Shown here: positions 42,085 to 49,215 of the stretch, piece after piece | Layout: every line of letters begins with the position of its first letter | Numbering within the stretch: the stretch's first letter is position 1 | Assembly (NCBI GenBank): GCA_942492735.1 | Contig: OW818648.1 | Coordinates: 3,038,001-3,102,000, forward strand | Direction: 5' to 3' | Length of the DNA: 64,000 bases | Source of the DNA: Sporobacter sp942492735 | Lineage (GTDB): Bacteria; Bacillota; Clostridia; Oscillospirales; Oscillospiraceae | Notes under the pieces: generated by a model | Databases searched by the model: none | Told to the model about the DNA's origin: nothing | What the model saw: only the letters and a program-made list of their open reading frames with translations | Program-made: the position numbers and the translations under genes

Positions 42085-42861
42085 TTATTCAGCCCCCTCG
42101 CTTGCTGCCTTTTCTACAGCTATTTCTAAAATTTCTTCTTTCTTTTCAGGAGCTGCGATCGCATCGGCGATAGCATCAGCACCCTGTCTGCCCTCCTGAA
42201 TAGCGCCTGCCATTGCCTGTGAAATCAGACGGATGGCGCGGATGGCATCATCATTGCCCGGGATGATATAATCGATCTCATCGGGATCGCAGTTTGTATC
42301 AACGATAGCGACGATCGGAATTTTCAGCTTGCGCGCCTCAGCAATCGCATTTCTCTCTTTGCGCGGGTCGACAATAAAGAGCGCCGCGGGGAGCCTTTTC
42401 ATATCCTTGACGCCACCGAGATATTTTTCGAGTTTCATAATTTCATTTGAAAGCTTGATGACTTCCTTTTTGGGAAGCATGTCAAACGTGCCGTCATCCT
42501 GCATCTTGCGAAGCTGAGCCAGACGGTCGATACGCGTGCGCATCGTTTTAAAGTTTGTGAGCATGCCGCCGAGCCAGCGTGCATTGACATAGAACATACC
42601 AACGCGCTCCGCTTCTTCCTTGACAGCATCTTGTGCTTGTTTCTTTGTGCCGACGAAAAGGAGCGAGCCGCCGCTTTCGCTGAGTGAACGGACAAAATTG
42701 TACGCTTCCTCAAGCTTTTTTACCGTCTTCTGAAGATCGATAATATAGATACCGTTGCGCTCCATATAGATATAAGGCGCCATTTTTGGGTTCCAACGCC
42801 TTGTCTGATGGCCGAAATGCACACCGGCCTCCAGAAGCTGTTTCATTGAAATTACTGACAT
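42085..42861 (-). CDS. rpsB: 30S ribosomal protein S2
   Basis: 258 residues. The family pattern VISMKQLLEAGVHFGHQTRR followed by WNPKMAPYIYMERNGIYIID starts the protein; LFVGTKKQAQDAVKEEAERV, RWLGGMLTNFKTMRTRI and PIVAIVDTNCDPDEIDYIIP follow. AGGAGG precedes the ATG. A C-terminal acidic/Ala tail is typical of clostridia. It is first in rpsB-tsf, with a promoter at 42986-43014 and a structured leader. Confidence 0.98.
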   Translation of the reverse strand: MSVISMKQLLEAGVHFGHQTRRWNPKMAPYIYMERNGIYIIDLQKTVKKLEEAYNFVRSLSESGGSLLFVGTKKQAQDAVKEEAERVGMFYVNARWLGGMLTNFKTMRTRIDRLAQLRKMQDDGTFDMLPKKEVIKLSNEIMKLEKYLGGVKDMKRLPAALFIVDPRKERNAIAEARKLKIPIVAIVDTNCDPDEIDYIIPGNDDAIRAIRLISQAMAGAIQEGRQGADAIADAIAAPEKKEEILEIAVEKAASEGAE

Positions 42862-42905
42862 TTACTTTCCTCCTATTTTTGTTTTTTTCCTCCAGCTCCG
42901 TCTTC

Positions 42906-42951
42906 TTTTATGCCAACCTCGCGCACATAGCCTCCGGCACATGGCATAAAA
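42906..42951 (-). promoter_or_regulatory. Stem-loop in the rpsB leader
   Basis: TTTTATGCCA and TGGCATAAAA are perfect 10-base arms enclosing a 26-base GC-rich loop with its own small pairings, in the untranslated leader 45 bases upstream of rpsB. It may be an S2 autoregulatory site. Confidence 0.5.
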
Positions 42952-42985
42952 TCGGGAACTGTGCGTATTTTTCAAAGCAAAGAGC

Positions 42986-43014
42986 ATTCTACCAGAATCG
43001 CTTGGTAAAATCAA
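42986..43014 (-). promoter_or_regulatory. Promoter of rpsB-tsf
   Basis: TTGATT, 17 bases, TAGAAT on the minus strand, about 125 bases upstream of rpsB. Confidence 0.7.
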
Positions 43015-43044
43015 GTACTTATATTATATACATATTAACGCAAA

Positions 43045-43082
43045 CAAAACATTGCCGAATGAAGTCACTCGGCAATGTTTTG
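43045..43082 (-). terminator. Terminator of the YlmC-like gene
   Basis: CAAAACATTGCCGA / TCGGCAATGTTTTG arms with a 10-base loop, 41 bases past the stop. Confidence 0.85.
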
Positions 43083-43123
43083 TATAGTCGACATACTCGT
43101 CATTTATTGGCATATAGATGTTT

Positions 43124-43402
43124 TCATACCCAGACGATTTTTCGGCGTTTTTCCCTCCTGAATTCACCGTCAACATCAATGAGTATAATATCGTCGCCGA
43201 TGCGCCGGATGCACTCCCATGGTATAACAAAATCGTCCTCTCTCCAGAAAAGCCCAAAAAAACGGCAGGGGCCGGGTACAATAATCGCCAGTATACAGCC
43301 TGTTAAGGTGTCGACAAGCACGTCGCAGACAAATCCCATGCGAAAACCGTTATGTATGTTGATGACCTCCTTGCACCGGAGATCTGCAATCCTGCACTGC
43401 AT
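43124..43402 (-). CDS. YlmC/YmxH family PRC-barrel protein
   Basis: 92 residues in a single PRC-barrel: RIADLRCKEVINIHNGFRMG (about 4-23), DVLVDTLTGCILAIIVPGP and FVIPWECIRRIGDDIILIDV. This matches the sporulation-associated YlmC/YmxH group, which is conserved in spore formers without a defined activity. GGGGAGG precedes two adjacent ATG codons; the second (43402) has better spacing. It is a single gene with its own terminator. Confidence 0.88.
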   Translation of the reverse strand: MQCRIADLRCKEVINIHNGFRMGFVCDVLVDTLTGCILAIIVPGPCRFFGLFWREDDFVIPWECIRRIGDDIILIDVDGEFRREKRRKIVWV

Positions 43403-43593
43403 CATTTAACCTCCCCACAAAGTAATGCCTACTCTTTATATTGTATTCATACCGACAAACACAAATTACTGACGCACCGAGATAATATCAGCGCTTGTGA
43501 AACAGAAAATATTATTGAAACCTTTGACATTTCACACTATAAAATATGACAAACTGTTTTTTCACAATTAACTTCAAATTATCGTATAATATA

Positions 43594-43622
43594 TTGTAAT
43601 TAATGTTTTTTAGTATTATAAT
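43594..43622 (+). promoter_or_regulatory. Promoter of the M-box-corA unit
   Basis: TTGTAA, 17 bases, TATAAT, placing transcription start about 10 bases before the riboswitch. The stretch 43406-43593 is AT-rich with no other feature recognised. Confidence 0.65.
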
Positions 43623-43640
43623 CAGGACACAATTAAATCA

Positions 43641-43790
43641 TCGTTAGGTGAGGCTACTATACGGATACACGCTTCTGCCCTGAAACATCGAGAGATGCCA
43701 ATGGGTCAACAGGTATTATCGAATTAAGGTACTACTTAATGTGGCTGGATGCGCAATCCTAAGCTGTATAGAGTTAAAGCTCAACGAATG
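43641..43790 (+). ncRNA. M-box (ykoK) magnesium riboswitch
   Basis: Conserved landmarks appear in order: TTAGGTGAGGCTACTATACG, GATACACGCTTCTGCCCTGA, GAGATGCCAATGGGTCAACA, GTGGCTGGATGCGCAATCCT and GAGTTAAAGCTCAACGA. These match the M-box aptamer, which folds compactly at high Mg2+ and then exposes a terminator. The terminator at 43781-43836 shares the TCAACGAATG strand with the aptamer end, giving the usual mutually exclusive pairing. The downstream gene is corA. Confidence 0.95.
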
Positions 43791-43836
43791 ATGGGTTTAT
43801 TTTTTCCGTCATTCGTTGATTGACGGTTTTTTATTT
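43781..43836 (+). terminator. Riboswitch-controlled terminator
   Basis: TCAACGAATGA / TCATTCGTTGA perfect 11-base arms; then TTGACGGTTTTTTATTTTTT. The left arm overlaps the last conserved M-box segment. Confidence 0.88.
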
Positions 43837-43863
43837 TTTATCCGCTTAACGGAGGTGAACGGC

Positions 43864-43947
43864 ATGGACAGCGACCCTGGCAGTACTGGAAACATACGAC
43901 ATTTAACGCACGTAGGGTTTATTTGTCATGTCGTTGTTACTCAGTAA
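43864..43947 (+). CDS. Candidate 27-codon leader ORF upstream of corA
   Basis: GGAGGTGA ends 5 bases before an ATG that opens a 27-codon ORF (MDSDPGSTGNIRHL... VVVTQ) ending at TAA, 54 bases before corA. It lies past the riboswitch terminator, so it is only in full-length mRNA. The ribosome site is stronger than that of corA itself. The peptide has no recognised family. It may be a leader peptide affecting corA translation, or a chance ORF. Confidence 0.45.
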   Translation: MDSDPGSTGNIRHLTHVGFICHVVVTQ

Positions 43948-43966
43948 AAATGTAATGACTCGTAAG

Positions 43967-43993
43967 CCCTCTGAACAAAATAAAAGCAGAGGG
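43967..43993 (+). promoter_or_regulatory. Hairpin covering the corA ribosome-binding site
   Basis: CCCTCTG / CAGAGGG, 7 perfect pairs with a 13-base loop. The right arm is the Shine-Dalgarno sequence of corA (AGAGGG, 8 bases before the ATG at 44002). Confidence 0.6.
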
Positions 43994-44001
43994 TGATCAC
44001 T

Positions 44002-44934
44002 ATGATTAAATTTTTTAAGTCAGTAAATGAGGAACTTATCACTTGCGATGTTTATGAGGACGGCGTATGGGTGTATCTGATCAATCCGTCAGAGGAAGAA
44101 ATCAATACAACATGCGCTATCACAAAAATCGAAGCAGAATTTATCAGACCGGCGCTTGACGAAGAAGAACGCCCACGTATTGAAACAGACAATGGACAAA
44201 CGCTCATACTCGTTGACATTCCAACAGTTGAAAACGACGGTGGCACGAACGTATTTTCCACGATACCGCTCGGTATCGTCTTTACAAAAGACGCAATTGT
44301 CACAGTGTGTCTGAAAGAAACACCTGTACTCGGCGATTTCATAAATAAGCGCGTAAAATCGTTTTATACACACTTTAAGAGCCGCTTTATTCTCCAAATA
44401 CTCTTTAAAAACGCGACGCTCTATCTGCTCTATCTTCGGAGCATCGAAAAAATCAGCAACAAAATTGAAAATGATCTTCAGAAATCGATGAAAAACAAAG
44501 AGCTTGCGCAGCTTATGAAGCTTGAAAAAAGCCTTGTTTATTTTTCAACATCTCTCAAGTCAAACGAGTCCGTACTCGAAAAAATGCTGAAACTCGAAGC
44601 AATCAAGAAATTTGAAGAGGATCAAGACCTCCTCGACGATGTCATCATTGAAAACAAACAGGCCATAGAAATGACAAACATATACAGCAGCATTTTGACC
44701 GGCACGATGAATGCGTTTGCCTCCATCATATCGAATAACCTGAATATCGTCATGCGGTCGTTGACGATTATTACGATATCGCTTGCCGTACCGACAATGA
44801 TTTCGGGTTTTTTCGGGATGAACGTGCCGAATTTTTTGGAGAATTACGGATTGGCATTTCCTTTAATTATCGGCAGTTCCGTTGTTGTATCGGTTCTTCT
44901 TTCGGTTCTGCTCATGAGGCGAAAACTGTTTTAG
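44002..44934 (+). CDS. corA: Magnesium transporter CorA family
   Basis: 310 residues. A soluble N-terminal domain (about 1-240) with long helices (KIENDLQKSMKNKELAQLMK, EKSLVYFSTSLKSNESVLEK) leads to two C-terminal membrane segments, the first ending in the MISGFFGMNVPNF block that carries the GMN selectivity motif. CorA forms pentameric Mg2+ channels. The ATG at 44002 is preferred over GTG at 43993, which lies inside the ribosome site. Control by the M-box upstream supports Mg2+ as substrate. It is a single gene ending at a 44-base palindrome. Confidence 0.95.
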   Translation: MIKFFKSVNEELITCDVYEDGVWVYLINPSEEEINTTCAITKIEAEFIRPALDEEERPRIETDNGQTLILVDIPTVENDGGTNVFSTIPLGIVFTKDAIVTVCLKETPVLGDFINKRVKSFYTHFKSRFILQILFKNATLYLLYLRSIEKISNKIENDLQKSMKNKELAQLMKLEKSLVYFSTSLKSNESVLEKMLKLEAIKKFEEDQDLLDDVIIENKQAIEMTNIYSSILTGTMNAFASIISNNLNIVMRSLTIITISLAVPTMISGFFGMNVPNFLENYGLAFPLIIGSSVVVSVLLSVLLMRRKLF

Positions 44935-44953
44935 TTAATGTAATAATTGTAAA

Positions 44954-44997
44954 AACTCGCCTCGAATGCGTCGCAAGCGACGCATTCGAGGCGAGTT
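44954..44997. terminator. 44-base near-perfect palindrome between corA and the repeat protein
   Basis: AACTCGCCTCGAATGCGTCG C / reverse complement with only AA at the centre, placed between two convergent genes. The T-run is poor in either direction. Confidence 0.65.
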
Positions 44998-45027
44998 CTA
45001 AATATTTCTATATATTTTATACAAAAA

Positions 45028-45255
45028 TTACAACCCTTGCCTCAGATTGCCTTCACTGTCATAAAAATGTTCTCCAGCCATACGCAGGAAGCCTTTCCCG
45101 TCGAAAAAGTTTTCGTCGTCCGCGCGCAGGATACCTTCAAAATCGTAGTAATTTTCACCCGGTTGTCTAATTACCCCCTGGTAGTCAAAAAACGCTTCGC
45201 CAGGCTCCCGCAATCGGCCTTCCCCGTCGTAGTAGCTTTCTGATTTAGAGAACAT
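45028..45255 (-). CDS. Small protein of five 14-residue repeats
   Basis: 75 residues that, after four leading residues, divide exactly into five units: SESYYDGEGRLREPG, EAFFDYQGVIRQPG, ENYYDFEGILRADD, ENFFDGKGFLRMAG and EHFYDSEGNLRQGL (the first shown with one extra residue). The consensus is E-x-[FY]-[FY]-D-x-x-G-x-[LIV]-R-x-x-G. It resembles MORN-type aromatic/Gly repeats but with a different period. No signal peptide, Cys or membrane segment. AGGAGG precedes the ATG. I do not recognise a function. Confidence 0.8.
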   Translation of the reverse strand: MFSKSESYYDGEGRLREPGEAFFDYQGVIRQPGENYYDFEGILRADDENFFDGKGFLRMAGEHFYDSEGNLRQGL

Positions 45256-45388
45256 TGAATTCCTCCTGATGAATATGACGCTGTTGCTTTACAGTTGTTT
45301 ATATCCTATTTTTGATAATAGTGTTATTATTTACACTTGTCAAGTTTTTAAAGAAGGATAATTTGCTTACGACATGTTTAATTTATCC

Positions 45389-45417
45389 TTGACTTTTGTT
45401 CCTCGTTCTTGTAATAT
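45389..45417 (+). promoter_or_regulatory. Sigma-A promoter of the ylxM-ffh operon
   Basis: TTGACT, 17 bases, TAATAT, 46 bases upstream of ylxM. Confidence 0.75.
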
Positions 45418-45462
45418 TAGTGTCTGTCAAGTATAATAGCTTAACATGCGGAGGCGGTCTAT

Positions 45463-45816
45463 GTGATCAGCGACAAATTGCATATGACGATGCTTTTCGA
45501 TTTCTTTGGAGATTTACTCACTGAAAAGCAGCGTGAATATTTCGATCTTTACCATAATGAAGACTTCTCGCTGTCGGAAATTGCCGAAAACGTCGGCATC
45601 ACACGCCAGGGCGTTTATGATATCATCGCCAGAGCTGAGAATATACTCCTTGTAACCGAGTTGAAAACAGGCATTATTAAAAGATTTACTGAAATGCAGT
45701 CAGAGATTGCAAAAGCAGTCAATCTGGCAGAAGATATAAAAAACAGATCGCAGGACGAACAGTCCGCAGACACGGCTGCAAATCTTGTAGATTTACTTTC
45801 ATCATTGAAAGGTTAG
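45463..45816 (+). CDS. ylxM: YlxM family helix-turn-helix protein, SRP-associated
   Basis: 117 residues. A sigma-70-region-4-like helix-turn-helix (LTEKQREYFDLYHNEDFSLS then EIAENVGITRQGVYDIIARA) fills the N-terminal two-thirds. YlxM is encoded next to ffh throughout Bacillota and binds SRP in streptococci. The start is GTG at 45463 with GGAGG upstream; the ATG at 45461 is followed at once by a stop. It is 7 bases from ffh. Confidence 0.93.
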   Translation: MISDKLHMTMLFDFFGDLLTEKQREYFDLYHNEDFSLSEIAENVGITRQGVYDIIARAENILLVTELKTGIIKRFTEMQSEIAKAVNLAEDIKNRSQDEQSADTAANLVDLLSSLKG

Positions 45817-45823
45817 GTATCTG

Positions 45824-47194
45824 ATGGCATTTGAGAGCTTATCCGAAAAACTGAATGCCGCCTTCAAAAAACTGCGCGGCAAAGGTCGGCTCCACGAAGC
45901 CGATATTAAAGAAGCCATGCGCGAAGTCCGACTCGCGTTACTTGAAGCGGACGTCAGCTACAAGGTCGTCAAGGACTTCGTCAATGTCGTCAGCGAGCGC
46001 GCTGTCGGCAAGGACGTTCTGGAGAGTCTGACACCGGCCCAGATGGTTATCAAGATCGTCAACGAAGAACTCACAAACCTCATGGGCAGTAAAAATACCA
46101 AGTTAACAATATCCTCGAAGCCGCCCACAATTGTTATGCTCGTCGGACTGCAAGGCGCCGGAAAAACAACGAACGGCGCGAAGCTCGCAGCTCTGATGCG
46201 TAAAACGCAGGGCAAACGGCCGCTGCTCGTCGCGTGCGACATCTACCGCCCCGCTGCGATCAAGCAGCTCGAAACTGTCGGCGCTCAGCTCGATGTTCCT
46301 GTATTTCAGATGGGTACTGCCAATCCAGTTGATATCGCGAAGGCCGCTATAGTCCACGCCAGCAAACATGGCAACGACATCGTCTTTCTAGACACAGCGG
46401 GTCGTCTCCACATCGATGAAGCGCTCATGGACGAACTCAAAAACATCAAAGCCGCTGTAAATCCGACGGAAATACTCCTCGTCGTTGATGCGATGACTGG
46501 TCAGGACGCCGTTAACGCGGCAACGGCCTTTAACGACGCGTTGGGGATCGACGGCATTATGCTCACGAAACTCGACGGCGACGCCAGAGGCGGCGCAGCC
46601 CTATCGGTCAAAGCTATCACCGGTAAGCCGGTAAAATTCGCCGGTACCGGCGAAAAGCTCGACCAGATAGAAGTATTCCACCCTGACAGGATGGCCTCAC
46701 GCATTCTCGGTATGGGTGATGTGATGACGCTTATAGAAAAGGCCGAACAGAATGTTGACGAGAAAAAGGCGGCCGAAATGGCCGACAAGCTCGCTAAGAA
46801 CAAATTCACGCTGACCGATTATTATGAACAGATGAGCCAGATAAAGTCAATGGGCAGCTTATCTGAAATTGCAGGGATGCTCCCCGGTGTCGACGCTAAA
46901 GCGCTGGCCGGCGCTTCGATTGATGAAAAGATGATCTCAAAAACCGAAGCCATCATATTATCTATGACGCTGCATGAACGCGAAAATCCCGGTGTTCTGA
47001 ACTCCAGCCGAAAAAAACGCATTGCCGCCGGCTGCGGCATGCAGGTCGTCGACATCAACCGCCTGCTGAAGCAGTTTGAGATGATGCAAACGATGACAAA
47101 GCAGATGTCCAAAGGAAAAATGCCTGCCATGTTCGGCGGTAATAAGATGGGCGGCAAGAACATGAAAGGCAAAAAAGGACATTTCGGTTTCTGA
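45824..47194 (+). CDS. ffh: Signal recognition particle protein Ffh
   Basis: SRP54 GTPase that targets membrane proteins co-translationally. 456 residues: N domain (about 1-90), G domain with GLQGAGKTTNGAKLA (P-loop), DTAGRLHIDEALMDELK, TKLDGDARGGAALS and a closing loop, and a Met-rich M domain (MMQTMTKQMSKGKMPAMFGG) that binds SRP RNA and signal peptides. No SRP RNA gene was seen nearby. It is followed by an 80-base gap to rpsP. Confidence 0.98.
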   Translation: MAFESLSEKLNAAFKKLRGKGRLHEADIKEAMREVRLALLEADVSYKVVKDFVNVVSERAVGKDVLESLTPAQMVIKIVNEELTNLMGSKNTKLTISSKPPTIVMLVGLQGAGKTTNGAKLAALMRKTQGKRPLLVACDIYRPAAIKQLETVGAQLDVPVFQMGTANPVDIAKAAIVHASKHGNDIVFLDTAGRLHIDEALMDELKNIKAAVNPTEILLVVDAMTGQDAVNAATAFNDALGIDGIMLTKLDGDARGGAALSVKAITGKPVKFAGTGEKLDQIEVFHPDRMASRILGMGDVMTLIEKAEQNVDEKKAAEMADKLAKNKFTLTDYYEQMSQIKSMGSLSEIAGMLPGVDAKALAGASIDEKMISKTEAIILSMTLHERENPGVLNSSRKKRIAAGCGMQVVDINRLLKQFEMMQTMTKQMSKGKMPAMFGGNKMGGKNMKGKKGHFGF

Positions 47195-47274
47195 TCGTCG
47201 GGTAATAATAAGCAGGTTAATACTGAACAGTATTTACTGATAGATATTTAAATTATTAATACGGAGGAAATAAC

Positions 47275-47523
47275 ATGGTTAAGATCAGGCTTCGCAGAAT
47301 GGGCGCAAAGAAAAAGCCCTATTACAGGATTGTCGTTGCCGACTCTCTGGCTCCCCGCGACGGCAGATGCATTGAAGAAATCGGTTCCTACGATCCGCTC
47401 ACCGAGCCGATCACACTCAAGGTCAATGCCGAGCGTGCGGAATACTGGATAAAGAATGGAGCACAGCCGACGGATACAGTGAAGGCTCTTTTGAAAAAAG
47501 CAGCCAAAGCCGCCGCCGTGTAA
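47275..47523 (+). CDS. rpsP: 30S ribosomal protein S16
   Basis: 82 residues beginning KIRLRRMGAKKKPYYRIVVA, with DSLAPRDGRCIEEIGSYDP and a lysine-rich C-terminus, standard for S16. GGAGG is 7-8 bases upstream of the ATG. It is followed 14 bases later by khpA. Confidence 0.98.
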   Translation: MVKIRLRRMGAKKKPYYRIVVADSLAPRDGRCIEEIGSYDPLTEPITLKVNAERAEYWIKNGAQPTDTVKALLKKAAKAAAV

Positions 47524-47537
47524 TTGAGGTTATACCG

Positions 47538-47768
47538 ATGAAAGATTTGCTCGTTTATATCGCCAAAAATCTTGTTGACAGCCCTGACGACGTCACAGTG
47601 GTTGAAAAAGAGGCAGAAGCAGAGACCATATATGAACTCCGTGTTGCCCAAAGCGATATGGGCAAGATCATCGGACGTCAGGGTAAGGTCGCCAAAGAAA
47701 TCAGAACACTCATGCGTTCCGTCGCCCAAAGGCAGGGAAAACGCATTAGGATCGATATCGTCGACTGA
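47538..47768 (+). CDS. khpA: KH-domain RNA-binding protein KhpA
   Basis: 76 residues, a single KH domain with the GRQG loop in QSDMGKIIGRQGKVAKEIRT. KhpA partners KhpB (Jag) in RNA binding related to cell division and elongation in Bacillota. The position between rpsP and rimM is conserved. A short palindromic repeat (47785-47805) separates it from rimM. Confidence 0.95.
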   Translation: MKDLLVYIAKNLVDSPDDVTVVEKEAEAETIYELRVAQSDMGKIIGRQGKVAKEIRTLMRSVAQRQGKRIRIDIVD

Positions 47769-47784
47769 CCGACATAAAAACGCA

Positions 47785-47805
47785 GGGCGGGCATGAGGTC
47801 CGCCC
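47785..47805. repeat. Short dispersed palindrome within the rpsP-trmD operon
   Basis: GGGCGGGCATGAGGTCCGCCC, same family as 4643-4740, inserted between khpA and rimM. Confidence 0.55.
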
Positions 47806-47856
47806 AAATTCTTTGTACTGCCGCTATTTTGCTATCGTTTTCGGAGGATAATCATC

Positions 47857-48342
47857 ATGAAACAATACCTTGAAGCTGGAACAGTGACGTCAACCCACGG
47901 TGTGCGCGGAGAGGTCAGGATACAGCCGTGGACGAATTCACCCGAGTTTTTAGTCGGCTTCAAAACGCTCTATATCGACAATAAGCCGATGAAGGTCTTG
48001 TCTTCCAGTGTGCACAAATCCGGTGTCATCACTTTATTTGAAGGGATAGATCATATCGACGGTGCGATTCGTTTAAAAAACAAGACGGTTTTTATCGATA
48101 GGCACGATGCGTGTCTTGATAATGGAGAGCACTTTATAGCCGATCTCATCGGTCTTGAGGCCTTTGACGAGGGAACTGGCGAGAGCTTAGGCAGGATCAC
48201 AGAAATTATGCCGATGAATCCAAACAACATCTACGTGATTACCGGTAAACGTGAAATTCTCGTTCCGGCCGTACCTGAATTCGTCAGGGAAATCAATGTG
48301 GACGCAGGTCGCATCACGTTCAGATTGATTGAGGGCATGTAA
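47857..48342 (+). CDS. rimM: Ribosome maturation factor RimM
   Basis: 161 residues. RimM domain with YLEAGTVTSTHGVRGEVRIQ, then PRC-barrel with DLIGLEAFDEGTGESLGRIT, YVITGKREILVPAVPEFV and INVDAGRITFRLIEGM. It assists 30S head assembly around S19. Its stop codon overlaps the trmD start by one base (TAATG). Confidence 0.96.
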   Translation: MKQYLEAGTVTSTHGVRGEVRIQPWTNSPEFLVGFKTLYIDNKPMKVLSSSVHKSGVITLFEGIDHIDGAIRLKNKTVFIDRHDACLDNGEHFIADLIGLEAFDEGTGESLGRITEIMPMNPNNIYVITGKREILVPAVPEFVREINVDAGRITFRLIEGM

Positions 48343-49097
48343 TGAGAATCGACATTATGACGCTTTTCCCTGATACCGTCGGGGACATCCTCTCCGAGAG
48401 CATCCTTGGGCGTGGCCAGGAACGCGGATTTATCCGCATCGACTGTCATCAGATTCGTGATTACACGACGAATAAACAAAATCAGGTGGATGATTATCCT
48501 TACGGCGGCGGCCGCGGCTGTGTAATGCAGGCGCAGCCGCTCCACGATTGCTGGAAGCATATATGCGATGATGCCGGTTTTCGTGTGCATACCATCTACA
48601 TGTCACCCTGCGGAAAAGTCTTTCGACAGGAGGACGCCACCCGTCTCAAAAACGATTATGACAGGCTTATACTTGTCTGCGGTCATTATGAAGGTATTGA
48701 TGAACGCTTTATCAATATGTGTGTAGACGAGGAAATTTCTATCGGCGATTTTGTGATGACCGGCGGAGAAATTCCGGCGATGGCTGTTGCCGACGCTGTA
48801 TGCCGCCTTGTACCTGGCGTGCTGCCCGACCAGGAATGCTTCCAAAATGAGAGTCACTGGAACGGCCTTCTGGAGCACCCGCAATATTCCAGGCCTGAAG
48901 TCTGGAGCGGCCTCAAAGTCCCGGATATTCTTCTCTCGGGCCACCATGCAAATATCGCAAAGTGGCGGCGCAAGCAGTCAATCATCCGGACCCGCGAGCG
49001 GCGACCTGATATGTACGATAAAATAGTATTTACAGACAAAATAGACATAAAAATCCTAAAAGAAATTGAAAATGATGTATCTACTAAAGAAAATTGA
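48342..49097 (+). CDS. trmD: tRNA (guanine-N1-)-methyltransferase
   Basis: Methylates G37 of several tRNAs to keep reading frame. 251 residues. The SPOUT knot has DDYPYGGGRGCVMQAQPLHD, LVCGHYEGIDERFINM and SIGDFVMTGGEIPAMAVADA (SAM site), then GVLPDQECFQNESHWNGLLE and EHPQYSRPEVWSGLKVPDIL. The usual next gene rplS is absent; a hairpin and nfnA follow. Confidence 0.97.
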   Translation: MRIDIMTLFPDTVGDILSESILGRGQERGFIRIDCHQIRDYTTNKQNQVDDYPYGGGRGCVMQAQPLHDCWKHICDDAGFRVHTIYMSPCGKVFRQEDATRLKNDYDRLILVCGHYEGIDERFINMCVDEEISIGDFVMTGGEIPAMAVADAVCRLVPGVLPDQECFQNESHWNGLLEHPQYSRPEVWSGLKVPDILLSGHHANIAKWRRKQSIIRTRERRPDMYDKIVFTDKIDIKILKEIENDVSTKEN

Positions 49098-49143
49098 TAA
49101 AAATTGAAATATAGTCATAGAATCAGTTTAAAACCTCTGTTAT

Positions 49144-49176
49144 AATACCTCTGTTGTACTAAACAACAGAGGTATT
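49144..49176 (+). terminator. Hairpin downstream of trmD
   Basis: AATACCTCTGTTG / CAACAGAGGTATT, perfect 13-base arms with a 7-base loop, ending 39 bases before nfnA. The T-run is short, so it may be partial. ACCTCTGTT also occurs just upstream at 49133. Confidence 0.7.
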
Positions 49177-49215
49177 ATTCATGCAAAAATTCTTGTTTCA
49201 GGAGGCTAAAAATAG

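Noticed and set aside
41522..42199. 225-codon open frame opposite tsf and rpsB
   Set aside because: Shadow of two certain genes; no ribosome site and low-complexity Cys/Phe-rich product.
42786..43409. 207-codon plus-strand frame across the rpsB start, its leader and the YlmC gene
   Set aside because: Overlaps two well-supported minus-strand genes, a promoter and a terminator; no family resemblance.
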